From contig JACZZP010000014.1 in assembly GCA_015183035.1 (NCBI GenBank), positions 992,001 to 1,056,000 on the forward strand: a stretch of 64,000 nt of DNA, given 5' to 3'. The notes beneath the pieces were generated by a model. It was not told the DNA's origin. It did not search any database and was given only the letters and a program-made list of their open reading frames with translations. This DNA is from Meloidogyne chitwoodi. Lineage: Eukaryota; Nematoda; Chromadorea; Rhabditida; Meloidogynidae. The translations under genes and the position numbers were made by a program. Every line of letters starts with the position of its first letter. The first letter of the stretch is position 1. Positions 35,172-44,570 of this stretch are shown here, piece by piece.

Positions 35172-36500
35172 ATGGCTTATCATAAAATAGATAAAGATAG
35201 TATTAATTCAATAACAAATGCTTTGGATTTCTTTCAAATTCCTCCAACAAATGTGAGCATTTCATCCGCCAAAGTTTTTGAAATTTTACCAAGTAATCCT
35301 CTTACAGATACTCCCTATCACTTTAAAATTCATTCTAGTCAAAATTATATTGATCTTTCAAAATGTTATTTATTTACTGAATTTCGTATACGAAAAGAAA
35401 ATGCGAATGGTGTATTAGTAAATTTAGTAGAAACCGACGATGTTGCTCCTATACAATTAATTGGACATACTTTTATTAATAATATGAGAATTAGTATAAA
35501 TGGAAGAGAAGTCTTTAATTCCAATTCGTTAATGGCATACAAATCATATCTTTCTCATGAACTAACTTTTTCATCAGCTGCTAAAAGTTCTCACCTAAAT
35601 GTTTCAGGATATTATGGAGACAATGGATTAAGTTTGGAATCGGGTGCAGGATATGAATCAAGAAAATCTCGTTTTAGTTTAAGTAATACAGCCCAGTTTA
35701 TTTCGAAGATAGATGCAGATCTTTTCAATCAACCATTATATTTAATAAATCAATGTGAAATTGATATAGAAATTCTCCCTAATGATTCGAATTTTGTGTT
35801 AATTGCACCTCCAACAGCGCTAGGAATACAACAAACGAACCGTTACCATTTTGAGGTAATAAATTGTAAATTATATGTGAAAAAAGTGGATATAATGGAT
35901 GGATTGGCTCTTGATATTGCAAGAAAGTTAGACATTCACCCTGCAAGATATGCTATAAGGAAAACAATGATGAAACCTCTATTTATTAGTCAAGGGCGCT
36001 ATGAATTCAATGCAAATTTATTTATGGACCAAATTCCTAGAAGAGTTATACTTGGTCTGGTCTCAAATCATGATTATGTGGGAAATGTAAACAGAAGTCC
36101 TTTTAATTTTCAACCTTTTAATTTGAGAGAAATTAGTATAATTGCAAATGGTCGATGCTATCCTCAAGCTCCATATGATTTCGATTTTCCTCGTGGAAAA
36201 TTTGCTAGAGCTTTTAATGATATGAATGAGGCTATAGGTTTTTCAAATTCATTAGAAAGTAATGGAATAACTTTCGAACAATATGCATTTACACATTGTG
36301 TTTTTGTATTCAATCTTACAAATAGTGGTGAGGATCAAGGAGGACTTTTCGATTTAATTAGAAATGGAACAACCGCCGTCAATATAAAATTTAGTCAACC
36401 TATTCCGGATGGAGGGGTAATGCTTATAGTGATGGGAGAAGCGGATTCTCTAATAATGTTAGATAAAAACAGAACAATAAGTAGTGATACAACAATCTAA
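35172..36500 (+). CDS. Polinton major capsid protein (double jelly roll)
   Basis: 442 aa, single exon, 18 nt after the preceding gene's stop. The N-terminal region ISSAKVFEILPSNPLTDTPY and FKIHSSQNYIDLSKCYLF is characteristic of Polinton and adintovirus hexon-type proteins. Later segments: HTFINNMRISINGREVFNS, YKSYLSHELTFSSAAKSSHL, and the C-terminal half FISQGRYEFNANLFMDQIPR with PFNFQPFNLREISIIANG. Its length is shorter than adenovirus hexon but usual for this class. It should trimerise to build the icosahedral shell. The frame is intact. Confidence 0.92.
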   Translation: MAYHKIDKDSINSITNALDFFQIPPTNVSISSAKVFEILPSNPLTDTPYHFKIHSSQNYIDLSKCYLFTEFRIRKENANGVLVNLVETDDVAPIQLIGHTFINNMRISINGREVFNSNSLMAYKSYLSHELTFSSAAKSSHLNVSGYYGDNGLSLESGAGYESRKSRFSLSNTAQFISKIDADLFNQPLYLINQCEIDIEILPNDSNFVLIAPPTALGIQQTNRYHFEVINCKLYVKKVDIMDGLALDIARKLDIHPARYAIRKTMMKPLFISQGRYEFNANLFMDQIPRRVILGLVSNHDYVGNVNRSPFNFQPFNLREISIIANGRCYPQAPYDFDFPRGKFARAFNDMNEAIGFSNSLESNGITFEQYAFTHCVFVFNLTNSGEDQGGLFDLIRNGTTAVNIKFSQPIPDGGVMLIVMGEADSLIMLDKNRTISSDTTI

Positions 36501-36556
36501 TAATTTTATTAAATCATTTATAAAAATTGTATTTATTTTTAACTTTAGAAATAAAA

Positions 36557-37027
36557 ATGTTATCTAAAAAATTTTCGATTATTATTTTTTTATTACGAGT
36601 TTTTCTTCCTATAACTTCTTTAATTAATAATGAAGAATTGCCAGAGTATTCCGAATATTTACGGAAAATAGCAGAGAGCCAAATAAATATTCCAACTACT
36701 GAACAGACATTAACAAAGTCCGCTGTTGGTCCATTCGCTAATTTTCCATCTATCCAACTGTGTAAGGATGCACCATCAACAAGTGAAAATTACTATACTC
36801 ATTTCTATTGCTGGGTAATGCTCTTTCTCTATGCTTTACTAGTGCTAAGTCTAGTTATATATCAATTACGCTCAATTGTTTGGCTGGGAACTACTATACC
36901 GAAAAGAAAAAATAAAAAGGAAAATAATATTGAACTGACTTTAATCGATGAACAGCTTACAGATTACAAAAATCTTGACAACAAACCCAAAGACGAACCA
37001 AATATTTCAAGGGTGCTTACCGTGTGA
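36557..37027 (+). CDS. Polinton membrane protein with signal peptide
   Basis: 156 aa from ATG 36557; the frame is open further upstream but has no ATG there. The N-terminal MLSKKFSIIIFLLRVFLPIT looks like a signal peptide. An ectodomain of about 75 residues with few Cys (IQLCKD, FYCWV) follows, then a hydrophobic helix (WVMLFLYALLVLSLVIYQL) and a basic then acidic cytoplasmic tail (PKRKNKKENNIELT). Its 3' end overlaps the protease ORF by 80 nt in another frame. Possibly an envelope or host-membrane protein; no fusogen hallmarks were recognised. Confidence 0.7.
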   Translation: MLSKKFSIIIFLLRVFLPITSLINNEELPEYSEYLRKIAESQINIPTTEQTLTKSAVGPFANFPSIQLCKDAPSTSENYYTHFYCWVMLFLYALLVLSLVIYQLRSIVWLGTTIPKRKNKKENNIELTLIDEQLTDYKNLDNKPKDEPNISRVLTV

Positions 37028-37415
37028 CAGTCTTCCCAACATAAACAGTATAAGATATCCGGCAGCATTTGTTTTAAATTTAGATCCACATCAGCAAGGA
37101 GGATCACACTGGGTATCTATTTATGTACAAGGAAAAGAAAAACCAGTATATTATTTTGATAGTTTAACACTTTTTAATCTTCAAAAATCAAAAGATGGAT
37201 GTATAATAAATAATTTTCTTGAAAAATTTCCACAAATAATTAGAAATTGTCATCCTTACCAATCCCCTTTATCTAATACATGTGCCCACCATTGTATATC
37301 CTTTATTTATTTTCTCTCGCAAAATTTTACATTTACCCAATATTTAAAAATACTCTATAGTGAACATAATCCAGATGCATTTGTACGAAAAATAGTGAAT
37401 AAATTAATTAAATAA
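36948..37415 (+). CDS. Polinton maturation protease (adenain-like cysteine protease)
   Basis: 155 aa, C5/Ulp1-clan protease that cleaves virion precursors. Catalytic set visible: H54 in GGSHWVSIYV, D71 in YYFDSLT, Q105 (oxyanion) in PYQSPLS and C112 in NTCAHHC, with the Gln-to-Cys spacing of 7 seen in adenain. The N-terminal IFQGCLPCDSLP is typical of Polinton proteases, which supports real overlap with the upstream membrane-protein gene rather than a later start. A likely substrate is the LQGG-A site in the product of 34659-35153. Confidence 0.92.
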   Translation: MNSLQITKILTTNPKTNQIFQGCLPCDSLPNINSIRYPAAFVLNLDPHQQGGSHWVSIYVQGKEKPVYYFDSLTLFNLQKSKDGCIINNFLEKFPQIIRNCHPYQSPLSNTCAHHCISFIYFLSQNFTFTQYLKILYSEHNPDAFVRKIVNKLIK

Positions 37416-37824
37416 TGTTTTTTCTTTTTTCTATATAGAAATCCATGATATTTAATAGATATGGTAGCATCCAAAAGCAATACTGTAATTAGTTTTTAAA
37501 AAATGGGCGTGGCTTAATTGAAGTATAAAAGGTAAATTTTTAACTAAAAAATAAGTCATTTACACTTTAGTGAAATATACGGCCTTTTATAAAATATGTT
37601 ATATTTTTTTAATATTTATTCTTTAATATATATATATATATTTTCATTTCATTTGTTTTTCAATTTATTAATTACCATATTTTTTAAATTTTCATTATAT
37701 AATAATATTTTTTATTTAATTTTCCCTATTTAAATTCATTAATAAAAATTTAACATTTATTAAATTTTTCATTCATTTCTTATATTTCCACAAATTTATA
37801 GATAATTTTATTAAAATATTAAAA
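37416..37824 (+). promoter_or_regulatory. Polymerase gene promoter region
   Basis: About 400 bp without a gene. It contains GGCGTGGCTTAATT (37506-37519), identical to the box at 28233, followed by TATAAAA (37524-37530). The remaining sequence up to ATG 37825 is AT-rich and may be 5' untranslated sequence. Confidence 0.55.
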
Positions 37825-40800
37825 ATGAGTCCTCCTCCAACCAAACGAGCAAAACTCTCTAGTGAGAATTTTCGTTCTTTTTTTATTGAAAATATTCTTT
37901 TAAACACACCGTCAACTCAACCAAACCAATTAATTAATTCACAACAATTTGGAAATGGAAATCCTGAAAAATATATTACAAAGTTAGACGAAGATGTTGT
38001 TCACAATAAAAAATTCCGCTATACTAAATGTCAAAAAAAATTTCAAATTAAAAATGTTCCCGCCGAACCAGAAGGCCTTCTTGCCGGAATATTTCAGTAT
38101 TGTATTGATGCAGCAATTGCAGAAAGTCGTAAGAACGGAAATGAAGCCGACCACCTTGGATGTGTAATAAGTAGTGAATTACTCGACCCTCATGTATGGA
38201 TTCCTATACGCCAAATTAATGAAAATACAATTGATGCAATTATGAACCAATTTCTAAAGGTTGGTCAGAGTAAGAAACAACAAGGAATAACGCTTTGGGG
38301 AAAGCCATTCGATGTAATAGTAACAACTATTGACACTAAGAATTTACCAGATAAAGAAAAGCTTGTAGGAGGTGGTAAAAATCTTGCTCCAACTCATCAT
38401 AGAATTAATCAACAATGTTTGATCAAGGTAATTTAAAAAAATTTTTCAATTTATTTTTTAAATTTTCAGATAAATAATATTGATGGAAAAAATCATTGTC
38501 TTTTCTTTGCACTTCAAGCAACATTTGTTCACCATATTCGCGGACTTACTCGTTCTCAGTTTTATGATTATTTACATAGTCGCTATGGATCAAGAAATCA
38601 ATTCAAAATTGAAACTTACGAACTTATGAAAAAAGTTGGAGCACCTTTTGGATTGAAGGGTTATGCAGCCGAGGATTGGGTTGGAGCGGTTGTGGATTAT
38701 TGGAACAACAAATATAGTGGCCAATTTTCTTTTAAAGTATTTATTTTTGGTTCGTCAGGACACTATAAACCGATCTACAAATTTGGTCCAGAGATCTATG
38801 ATACTGCAATTATTCTTTATTTTAACAACAAACATTTTGATGGAGTACAAAAGGTTGGAAACATTTTCGGAAAGCCCTATTGCCTTTCATGTGAAATGGT
38901 CTATACCAGACCTAGTAATCATAGAACAAAATGTCAATCACGATGCCTGAATTGTTCTCGGATAGGACCAAAATTCCCCTGCAAAAAAGAAGAAAATTAT
39001 ATAAATAAATGTCAACGATGTTTTAAAACTTTTAACAACACCGACTGTTTCAATCATCACTTAGTAAGTGGATTTTGTAATAACTCTAAACAATGCGAAA
39101 AATGTGGAGAAATATGGAGAGTAGAAATAAATAATCAAAATGGACGCAAAAGACATGTATGTAATGAAAAATATTGCGGTAGATGTGGAGATTTTCATGA
39201 TCCGAAAAGAGGATGCTATATCAGACCTCTCAAGCCTAAACAACAAGAAGCTTTCCGTCTTATTGCATTTGATCTGGAGACAATGCAACATAAATTTTCT
39301 AATCCTACAAAACAACATAGAATACACGAACCAAACTTTATTGCAGCTAAAATTGTCTGCCCACATTGTATATCAACAGGAGAATGGAAAAGAAGTTTGA
39401 AGAATAATGAGTGCAAGGTTTGCGGTCCTCACCGTACCATCACGTTTTCACATCAGCCATACAATGAGACAACATGTGATAAACAAATAATTACACAAAA
39501 TCCTTTGAATGAATTTTCAAAGTGGATACTCTACGATTTGTCTAATAAATATGATACATACGCCTACTCTCATTTTGGTGGAAGATTTGATATGGTCCTC
39601 GTCTTTGAAAAATTATATAACGAGAAGTTAAATCCTGATTTGATAATGAAAGGCAACAAATTATATGAGATGAAAGTGAAGAAACGACCAAATTTAAACG
39701 GCAATATTATTTTCCGTGACTCATACAATCTTATGCCAATGGCTTTGGCGGCTCTTGTACCAACATTTGGTTTGGAAGTAGAGGACAAGCCCTTCTTTCC
39801 TCACTTATCTAATAGACCAGAGAACTATGGAAAGAGAATTTACCCAGTAAAAGAAGATTATTTGGCAGATGGAATGATGCCTGCAAAGAGGAAAGAATTT
39901 GATATATGGTATGAAGTAAATAAAACAATTCCTTTTTTATTGGATGAGGCATTGGCTAGCTATTGTAATAATGATGTTGAAATTTTAATGTGTGCTTTAA
40001 TTGCTTTTCGCCAAGAATTCTTTGAAACAACGAAGCGTCCATCACATAATGGAATTGATGTATTAAGAGAATGTATGACAATTGCTAGCGCATGTATGAA
40101 ACATTTCAGAATAAATCATTTGAAAGAAGAACATTTAGCAATTGTTCCAGAAAGAGGATATGAAAATATTGAGAATCAAAGTTTATTGGGATTAAAATTT
40201 TTACAATGGTATGCAGAGAAAAACAACGTTAAAATACAATCTGCACACTGGAAGGGAGAGAAAGCAGTTGGGAAATATAAATTAGATGGATGGATTGAAG
40301 AGCAGCAACTAGGAATAGAGATTAATGGGTGTGGATGGCATGGATGCCCAAATAAAGGATGTTATCCAGGAGACAATATGTTACTACCGAATGGAATGAC
40401 TGCAGGAGTTAAAAGACAAAAAGATAAAGAAAGAATGGAATTTATTTTGACAAAAGTGCCACGAGTGGATGTATATTGGCAGTGTGAAATAGAACAAATG
40501 TTAGCAAGAGATAGAGAAATGAAGAAAAAGTTTGACAACTATTTAGATGAAGGACCACTAGAAATTAGAGATTGTTTCTTTGGAGGGCGTACCGGACCTT
40601 TGAAGCTTTTTCATCAAAGGAAGTCTGGAGAAAAAATTTCTTATTACGACGTGACATCACTTTATCCATACACAAATTTTATTACCAACTACCCGATTGG
40701 CCATCCAAAAGTTCATACACTTAATGAAGAAGTGTATTGGACAAGAGCAGCAGACAACGCTTATTCTTTTGCTCTTTTGAAAGTATTTATTGTACCACCT

Positions 40801-42036
40801 AAGAAGATCGACATTCCAATTATTCCTGTAAAATTAGATGAACAACGACTACTTTTTCCTCTTTGCGCAAAATGCGCCAAAACTTATCCAAAAGGAGGAA
40901 TAAAAGAGAACTACAATTGTTCTCACAATGATAGAGAAAGAGGCTGGGTTAGCAGCTGCACTTCTATTGAATTAAATGCAGCATTAGAAGAGGGATATAT
41001 AGTTACAAAACTATATAGAGTGTTAGAGTATACCAAGTCTGATGATGAATTATTTCGTCCTTATATGCGGGAATTTTTAGCTCAAAAAATCCACGCTTCT
41101 GGTTTTGATGAAAAAATAAAAGGAAATAAAGAAGAAGAGGAAAAATTTGTGCAAGAGTGTTTGGAAAGATTTGGAATGAAAATAGAAAGAGAAAAGATGA
41201 TTCATAATAAAGGAAAGAGAGCTATTGCAAAGCTTGCAGTGAATAATTTATGGGGAAGATTTTCTTTGCGAAACAGTGGTCTTTCTCAAACACATATCAC
41301 AAGCGATCCAGCTGAATTATGCGAGTATATCAACAACAGATCAATTAAATTATCTGCAATAGATGAATTAAATGTAGAAACAATGATGTTGCGTTATGAA
41401 AAAAAGAAGGAATGGATTGAAGAACACGATAGTTCAAACGTTGTAATATCTCTTTGGACTACATCTGCAGCGCGTTTACATCTATTAAAATTGATGCAAA
41501 AGGTGGTACGCACTCCTGGATGTTCACTGCTTTACACGGGTATCTTTTAATATAATTTATAAAATTTATTTTAAACTTTAGACACTGACTCGCTCATATT
41601 TGCTCATCCAGAAAACAACAATCCTCTTGAGCTAGGATCTCATTTGGGAGATCTGACCGATGAGTATCCACAACATGAAATTATGGAATATTGCAGTGGT
41701 GGTGCTAAACAATATGGACTCAAATTGAAACGAAGAAATGGCTCTGATCAAGATGAAACAGAATATGTTTTGAAGGTGAGAGGAATGACTTTAAATTATG
41801 ATGTAATTAATAATCAAGGTCTTAGATATGAAACATTTAAGAATTCTGTACTTGATTATGTAAATTCCGGTGAACCTAATCCCATTCATATTGTATATCC
41901 CAACTTTTTAAAACCTTCTATTAAAAATAGTTCTATTACATCCCAACCTTTTCATAAAATGTATAACCCTTTTGTTGGCAAAGGCATTATTCGCCCGAGC
42001 GATTTCTCTGTATTAGATTTTGGTTTTATTTCATAA
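37825..42036 (+). CDS. Protein-primed family B DNA polymerase (pPolB)
   Basis: Replicates the linear element. Three exons (37825-38427, 38470-41539, 41582-42036) give about 1375 aa. The N-terminal 370 residues hold a Polinton-type region (HCLFFALQATFVHH) and a Cys-rich zinc-binding block (CLSCEMVY, CLNCSRIG, CQRCFKTF, CEKCGEIW). Exonuclease motifs: Exo I FDLETM, Exo II region YSHFGGRFDMVL, Exo III YCNNDVEIL. Polymerase motif A YYDVTSLYPYTNF, motif B KLAVNNLWGRF and motif C YTDTDS; the intron at 41540-41581 splits motif C inside the first Asp codon. The later KVRGMTLN matches the KxG-type contact motif. All catalytic residues are present. Confidence 0.95.
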
Positions 42037-42105
42037 TAATTTATTTTGTTTAATTATAATTATTTTAATCACATTTTTTAATTGTATTTTTTAACTATAA
42101 ATTAT

Positions 42106-43165
42106 TATTTTTTAATAAAAATAGAAAATACAATTTAAAAAAAATAAAGTATAGAAGTTAACAATTTTAGGGGTAAAATTACATAATTAAGGATGAGAAG
42201 ATACAAATTTTAAAAACTAACAAATAAAAAATAAAAATTTATAATTTTTCGTTGAAAAATTAAGATTATGGTAATAAAAAATAGTATTTATACATAGAAA
42301 GAAAGATAGGTCAAGTTTTAAATAATTAGAGAGTATAATGGAGAAAAGTGTACAGGTAAGGTTATTATACATATATTTAATAGTGCAAATTTATCTAAAG
42401 AATATAACTTTTTTTATGCACAGCGATACTTTTCCCTCATTCAGTTTATGAGGTATATATATGTGTAATTTTTATAAACATTTTCAGGAGCAGGCCTCGA
42501 CCATATTCATGTCTGATAACTCTACATCATAGCGCTATGATGTAGAGCTGTCAGATAAGAATACGGCGGAGCTTTCTTCATTGCACTTGGAAGATTTAAT
42601 TTTTAATTAATTAAAAGAATTATATTTTTTAATTTAATACTTTATTATAAATTTATTATTTCTAATAAAAATAGAAAATACAATTTTTAAAATATTAAAG
42701 TATAGAAGATAGCAATTTTAGGGATAAAATTACATAATTAAGGATGAGAAGATACAAATTTTTAAAAATTAACAAATAAAAAATAAATTAAATAATTTTT
42801 CATGGAAAATGAGAAGATTATGGTAAGGAAAATAGTATATATATAGTGATAGTGAGTGGTCAATGTTTGCATGCAAATATAGATAGTGAGAGGTCAAAGT
42901 GTATGCAAGTAGAGAAAAAAATATGATTAAAGAGTGAATTAATTATTGAGAAATATAACATTTTTATATAAACAGCGACACTTTTCATTCATAAAAATTA
43001 TGAGGTATATATAATTATGGAATTTTTATAAGTATTCAGGAGCAGGCTTCGACCATATTCATACTGGGGGATCTTTGAGGTTCGTTCATCAGCGAACCTC
43101 AAAGATCCCACAGTTAGAATACGGCGGAGCTTCTTCACCGAACTTGGTAGATAAAATTCATATTT
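42106..43165 (+). repeat. Two direct repeats of about 550 bp, each with one hairpin cassette
   Basis: Unit 1 is about 42106-42604 and unit 2 about 42656-43168. Common landmarks are offset by 550-552 bp: ATAGAAAATACAATTT (42121 and 42671), a shared box around TACATAATTAAGGATGAGAA (about 42180 and 42730), CAGCGA(T/C)ACTTTT, TATGAGGTATATATA, GAGCAGGC (42488 and 43040) and CGGCGGAGCTT. The stretches between landmarks have drifted. The repeats lie between the convergent polymerase and PAZ genes. Confidence 0.88.
42485..42604 (+). ncRNA. Candidate hairpin RNA gene 1 (pri-miRNA/VA-RNA-like)
   Basis: Long imperfect stem. The apical arm 42511-42533 pairs with 42534-42557 over about 24 bp, with one A-C mismatch and two G-T wobbles; the apex AGCGCT opens as the loop. 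It sits on a basal stem (CAGGCCTCGACCATATTC against GAATACGGCGGAGC) with regular mismatches. TATATATAT at 42454 lies 31 bp before the stem base (CAGGAGCAGG at 42485), and a conserved CAGCGATACTTTT box is at about -65 to -50. A run of five T at 42600-42604 could end a transcript of about 120 nt. Transcription is inferred, not observed. Confidence 0.62.
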
Positions 43166-43168
43166 TTT
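43037..43168 (+). ncRNA. Candidate hairpin RNA gene 2 (pri-miRNA/VA-RNA-like)
   Basis: Same architecture as hairpin 1 and nearly the same basal stem, but an unrelated apical stem. The arm ACTGGGGGATCTTTGAGGTTCG (43062-43083, quoted as ACTGGGGGATC plus TTTGAGGTTCG) pairs with 43092-43113 with one G-A mismatch, around the 8-nt loop TTCATCAG. TATATATA at 43006 is again exactly 31 bp before CAGGAGCAGG (43037). Conserved sequence follows the stem (GGAGCTTCTTCA, ACTTGG), and a T6 run at 43163-43168 may terminate the transcript. The wholesale, compensated change of the apical stem implies that pairing is maintained by selection. Confidence 0.62.
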
Positions 43169-43201
43169 ATTAAAATTTTTTGTGTAAATTAATATTTAAA
43201 A

Positions 43202-43759
43202 TCACCATCCATTCATATAATCAAAATCATTTTGAGATAAACTAAATTTTCTTCCTCCATAACAGAGATTTTCATCATAATCCGAGAGTGGTACTGGAGT
43301 TGTTACATCGAAGTCTTTTTCTGATTCATCAGGAGTCGAATTTGTTTTTATATCCTTAAAGATATTTGTCATCCAATTTGATTTTTCTTCATCAACAATT
43401 TCAAGAAGTTCCAAAGGGTAAAAGCGATCCTCTCCTTTAGTAAAATGTTCAATAACACATAGATGGAAAGGATAATTGAGCCGTATACGATGACGAGCAT
43501 AAAAATGTGCTGCTACACTTATATTAAACGTTTTTGAAAGCTTTCCATATGCTTGTAAAGTATTAGACCCTTGTCGGGTTAAATCATCAAAAAATAAAGT
43601 TTTGATTTGACCATTTTGATCCAAATAAGTAGTTTTCAATTTTTTTCCTTTTAATTCTTTCAATATTTTTTCTCTATTCGAAGGATGATTGAGTTGATCG
43701 CGCAGTGATTTAACACTGCATTTTAAAATTTTTGCACATTCATCAATAAGAAGAACCAT
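43202..43759 (-). CDS. Stand-alone PAZ-domain protein
   Basis: 185 aa, single exon, inside the Polinton. Residues about 5-124 read as a full PAZ domain, the fold that holds the 3' end of small RNAs in Argonaute and Dicer: REKILKELKGKKLKTTY; KTLFFDDLTRQGSNTLQ; then ISVAAHFYARHRIRLNYP with FHLCV; and the closing DRFYPLELLEIV. The RH pair, NYP and YPLE strands fit nematode Argonaute PAZ domains best. No N, MID or PIWI domain is present: the upstream 198 bp is a divergent promoter and the ORF ends after an acidic tail (STPDESEKDFDVTTP) finishing MNGW. The terminal GW could imitate Argonaute-hook motifs, which is speculative. Likely captured from a host Argonaute; a decoy or silencing suppressor is inferred. 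Confidence 0.8.
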   Translation of the reverse strand: MVLLIDECAKILKCSVKSLRDQLNHPSNREKILKELKGKKLKTTYLDQNGQIKTLFFDDLTRQGSNTLQAYGKLSKTFNISVAAHFYARHRIRLNYPFHLCVIEHFTKGEDRFYPLELLEIVDEEKSNWMTNIFKDIKTNSTPDESEKDFDVTTPVPLSDYDENLCYGGRKFSLSQNDFDYMNGW

Positions 43760-43957
43760 TTTACTTAAAGAAGGAGTAATAATAATAATGCTGGTTTAAA
43801 ATAGAAATATTTTAAAATGATTTTAAAAATATACAAGGTTTCAAAACCCTTGCCCCTTCCTTCAAATTAAAATACACCATCAAATGTTAGCCCCTACCAC
43901 CCATATAAATCCTACTTCCTCCAATTTATTAAAATCATTTTCTGAATTTTATAAAAA
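43760..43957. promoter_or_regulatory. Divergent promoter between PAZ and Cys-rich genes
   Basis: 198 bp separating two divergent ATGs. It contains a GC-richer segment (CCTTGCCCCTTCC, CCCCTACCACCC) and no clear canonical TATA. Short spacing implies shared control. Confidence 0.4.
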
Positions 43958-44570
43958 ATGAGCCAATTTAATTCTGCTATTCCTCCTCCTTCTATTGAGG
44001 AAGCAAATATTGCTTTAAAATTAATTGAAAAACATGAACAGCTTTGGAAATTACAAAAAATAAATAATGTACTATATCATCTTTGCTATGGTAATTTTTT
44101 ATTATAATTTTAATAAATAAAAAAAATTTAGAATGCCAAAATCGACTTTTCCACTCTTCTGATAAGGTGGTACGCAATGGTGATAAAGTGATTATCAAAA
44201 TTGAACTTTGTAACAACTGTGTGAATGATAATTGTTGTGCTACTGATTTGTTATTTAAGAAAAAAAGAACGCAGGAACCAAATATTGCTTTAAAGCAAGT
44301 GGCAAATCCTGAACAACTTTGGAAATTATTAAAAGGAAAAACTGTACTACAATACTTCTTTTGCAACGGTAATAATTATAAATTATTATTTTAAAAATTT
44401 TTTTTAATTTAGAATGTCAACAACAGCTTTTCAATTCTTCTGATACGGTGGTGCGTTATGAAGATAAAGTGGTTATTAAAATTGAACTTTGTAACAACTG
44501 TGTGAAGGAAAATTGTTGTGCAACTGATTTGCTCTCGAACAAGAAAAAGATTTTTGAAAAGAAAATTTAA
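43958..44570 (+). CDS. Polinton Cys-rich protein with tandemly duplicated zinc-ribbon-like unit
   Basis: Unrecognised family; 175 aa from exons 43958-44090, 44132-44368 and 44413-44570, all phase 1 junctions. The second and third exons encode a duplicated unit: ECQ then (L/Q)LF-SSD-VVR-DKV-IKIELCNNCV--NCCATDLL. The exon ends also repeat (EQLWKLQK and EQLWKLLKG; HLCY and FFCN before ECQ), so each unit carries C-x2-C and C-x2-C-x4-CC, enough to bind zinc. Exon-unit duplication with matching intron phase explains the structure. Role unknown. Confidence 0.72.

Noticed and set aside
42511..42557. Simple transcription terminator hairpins between convergent genes
   Set aside because: Intrinsic hairpin terminators are bacterial. 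The conserved TATA spacing and conserved basal stem ask for more than a terminator, though a structural role at the convergent junction is not excluded.
42106..43168. CRISPR array
   Set aside because: Only two long repeats about 550 bp apart with hairpins inside; the genome is eukaryotic and there is no spacer-repeat periodicity.
42485..43168. Spliced-leader RNA genes
   Set aside because: No SL1-like leader sequence or Sm site was seen, and the strong apical duplex does not fit SL RNA.
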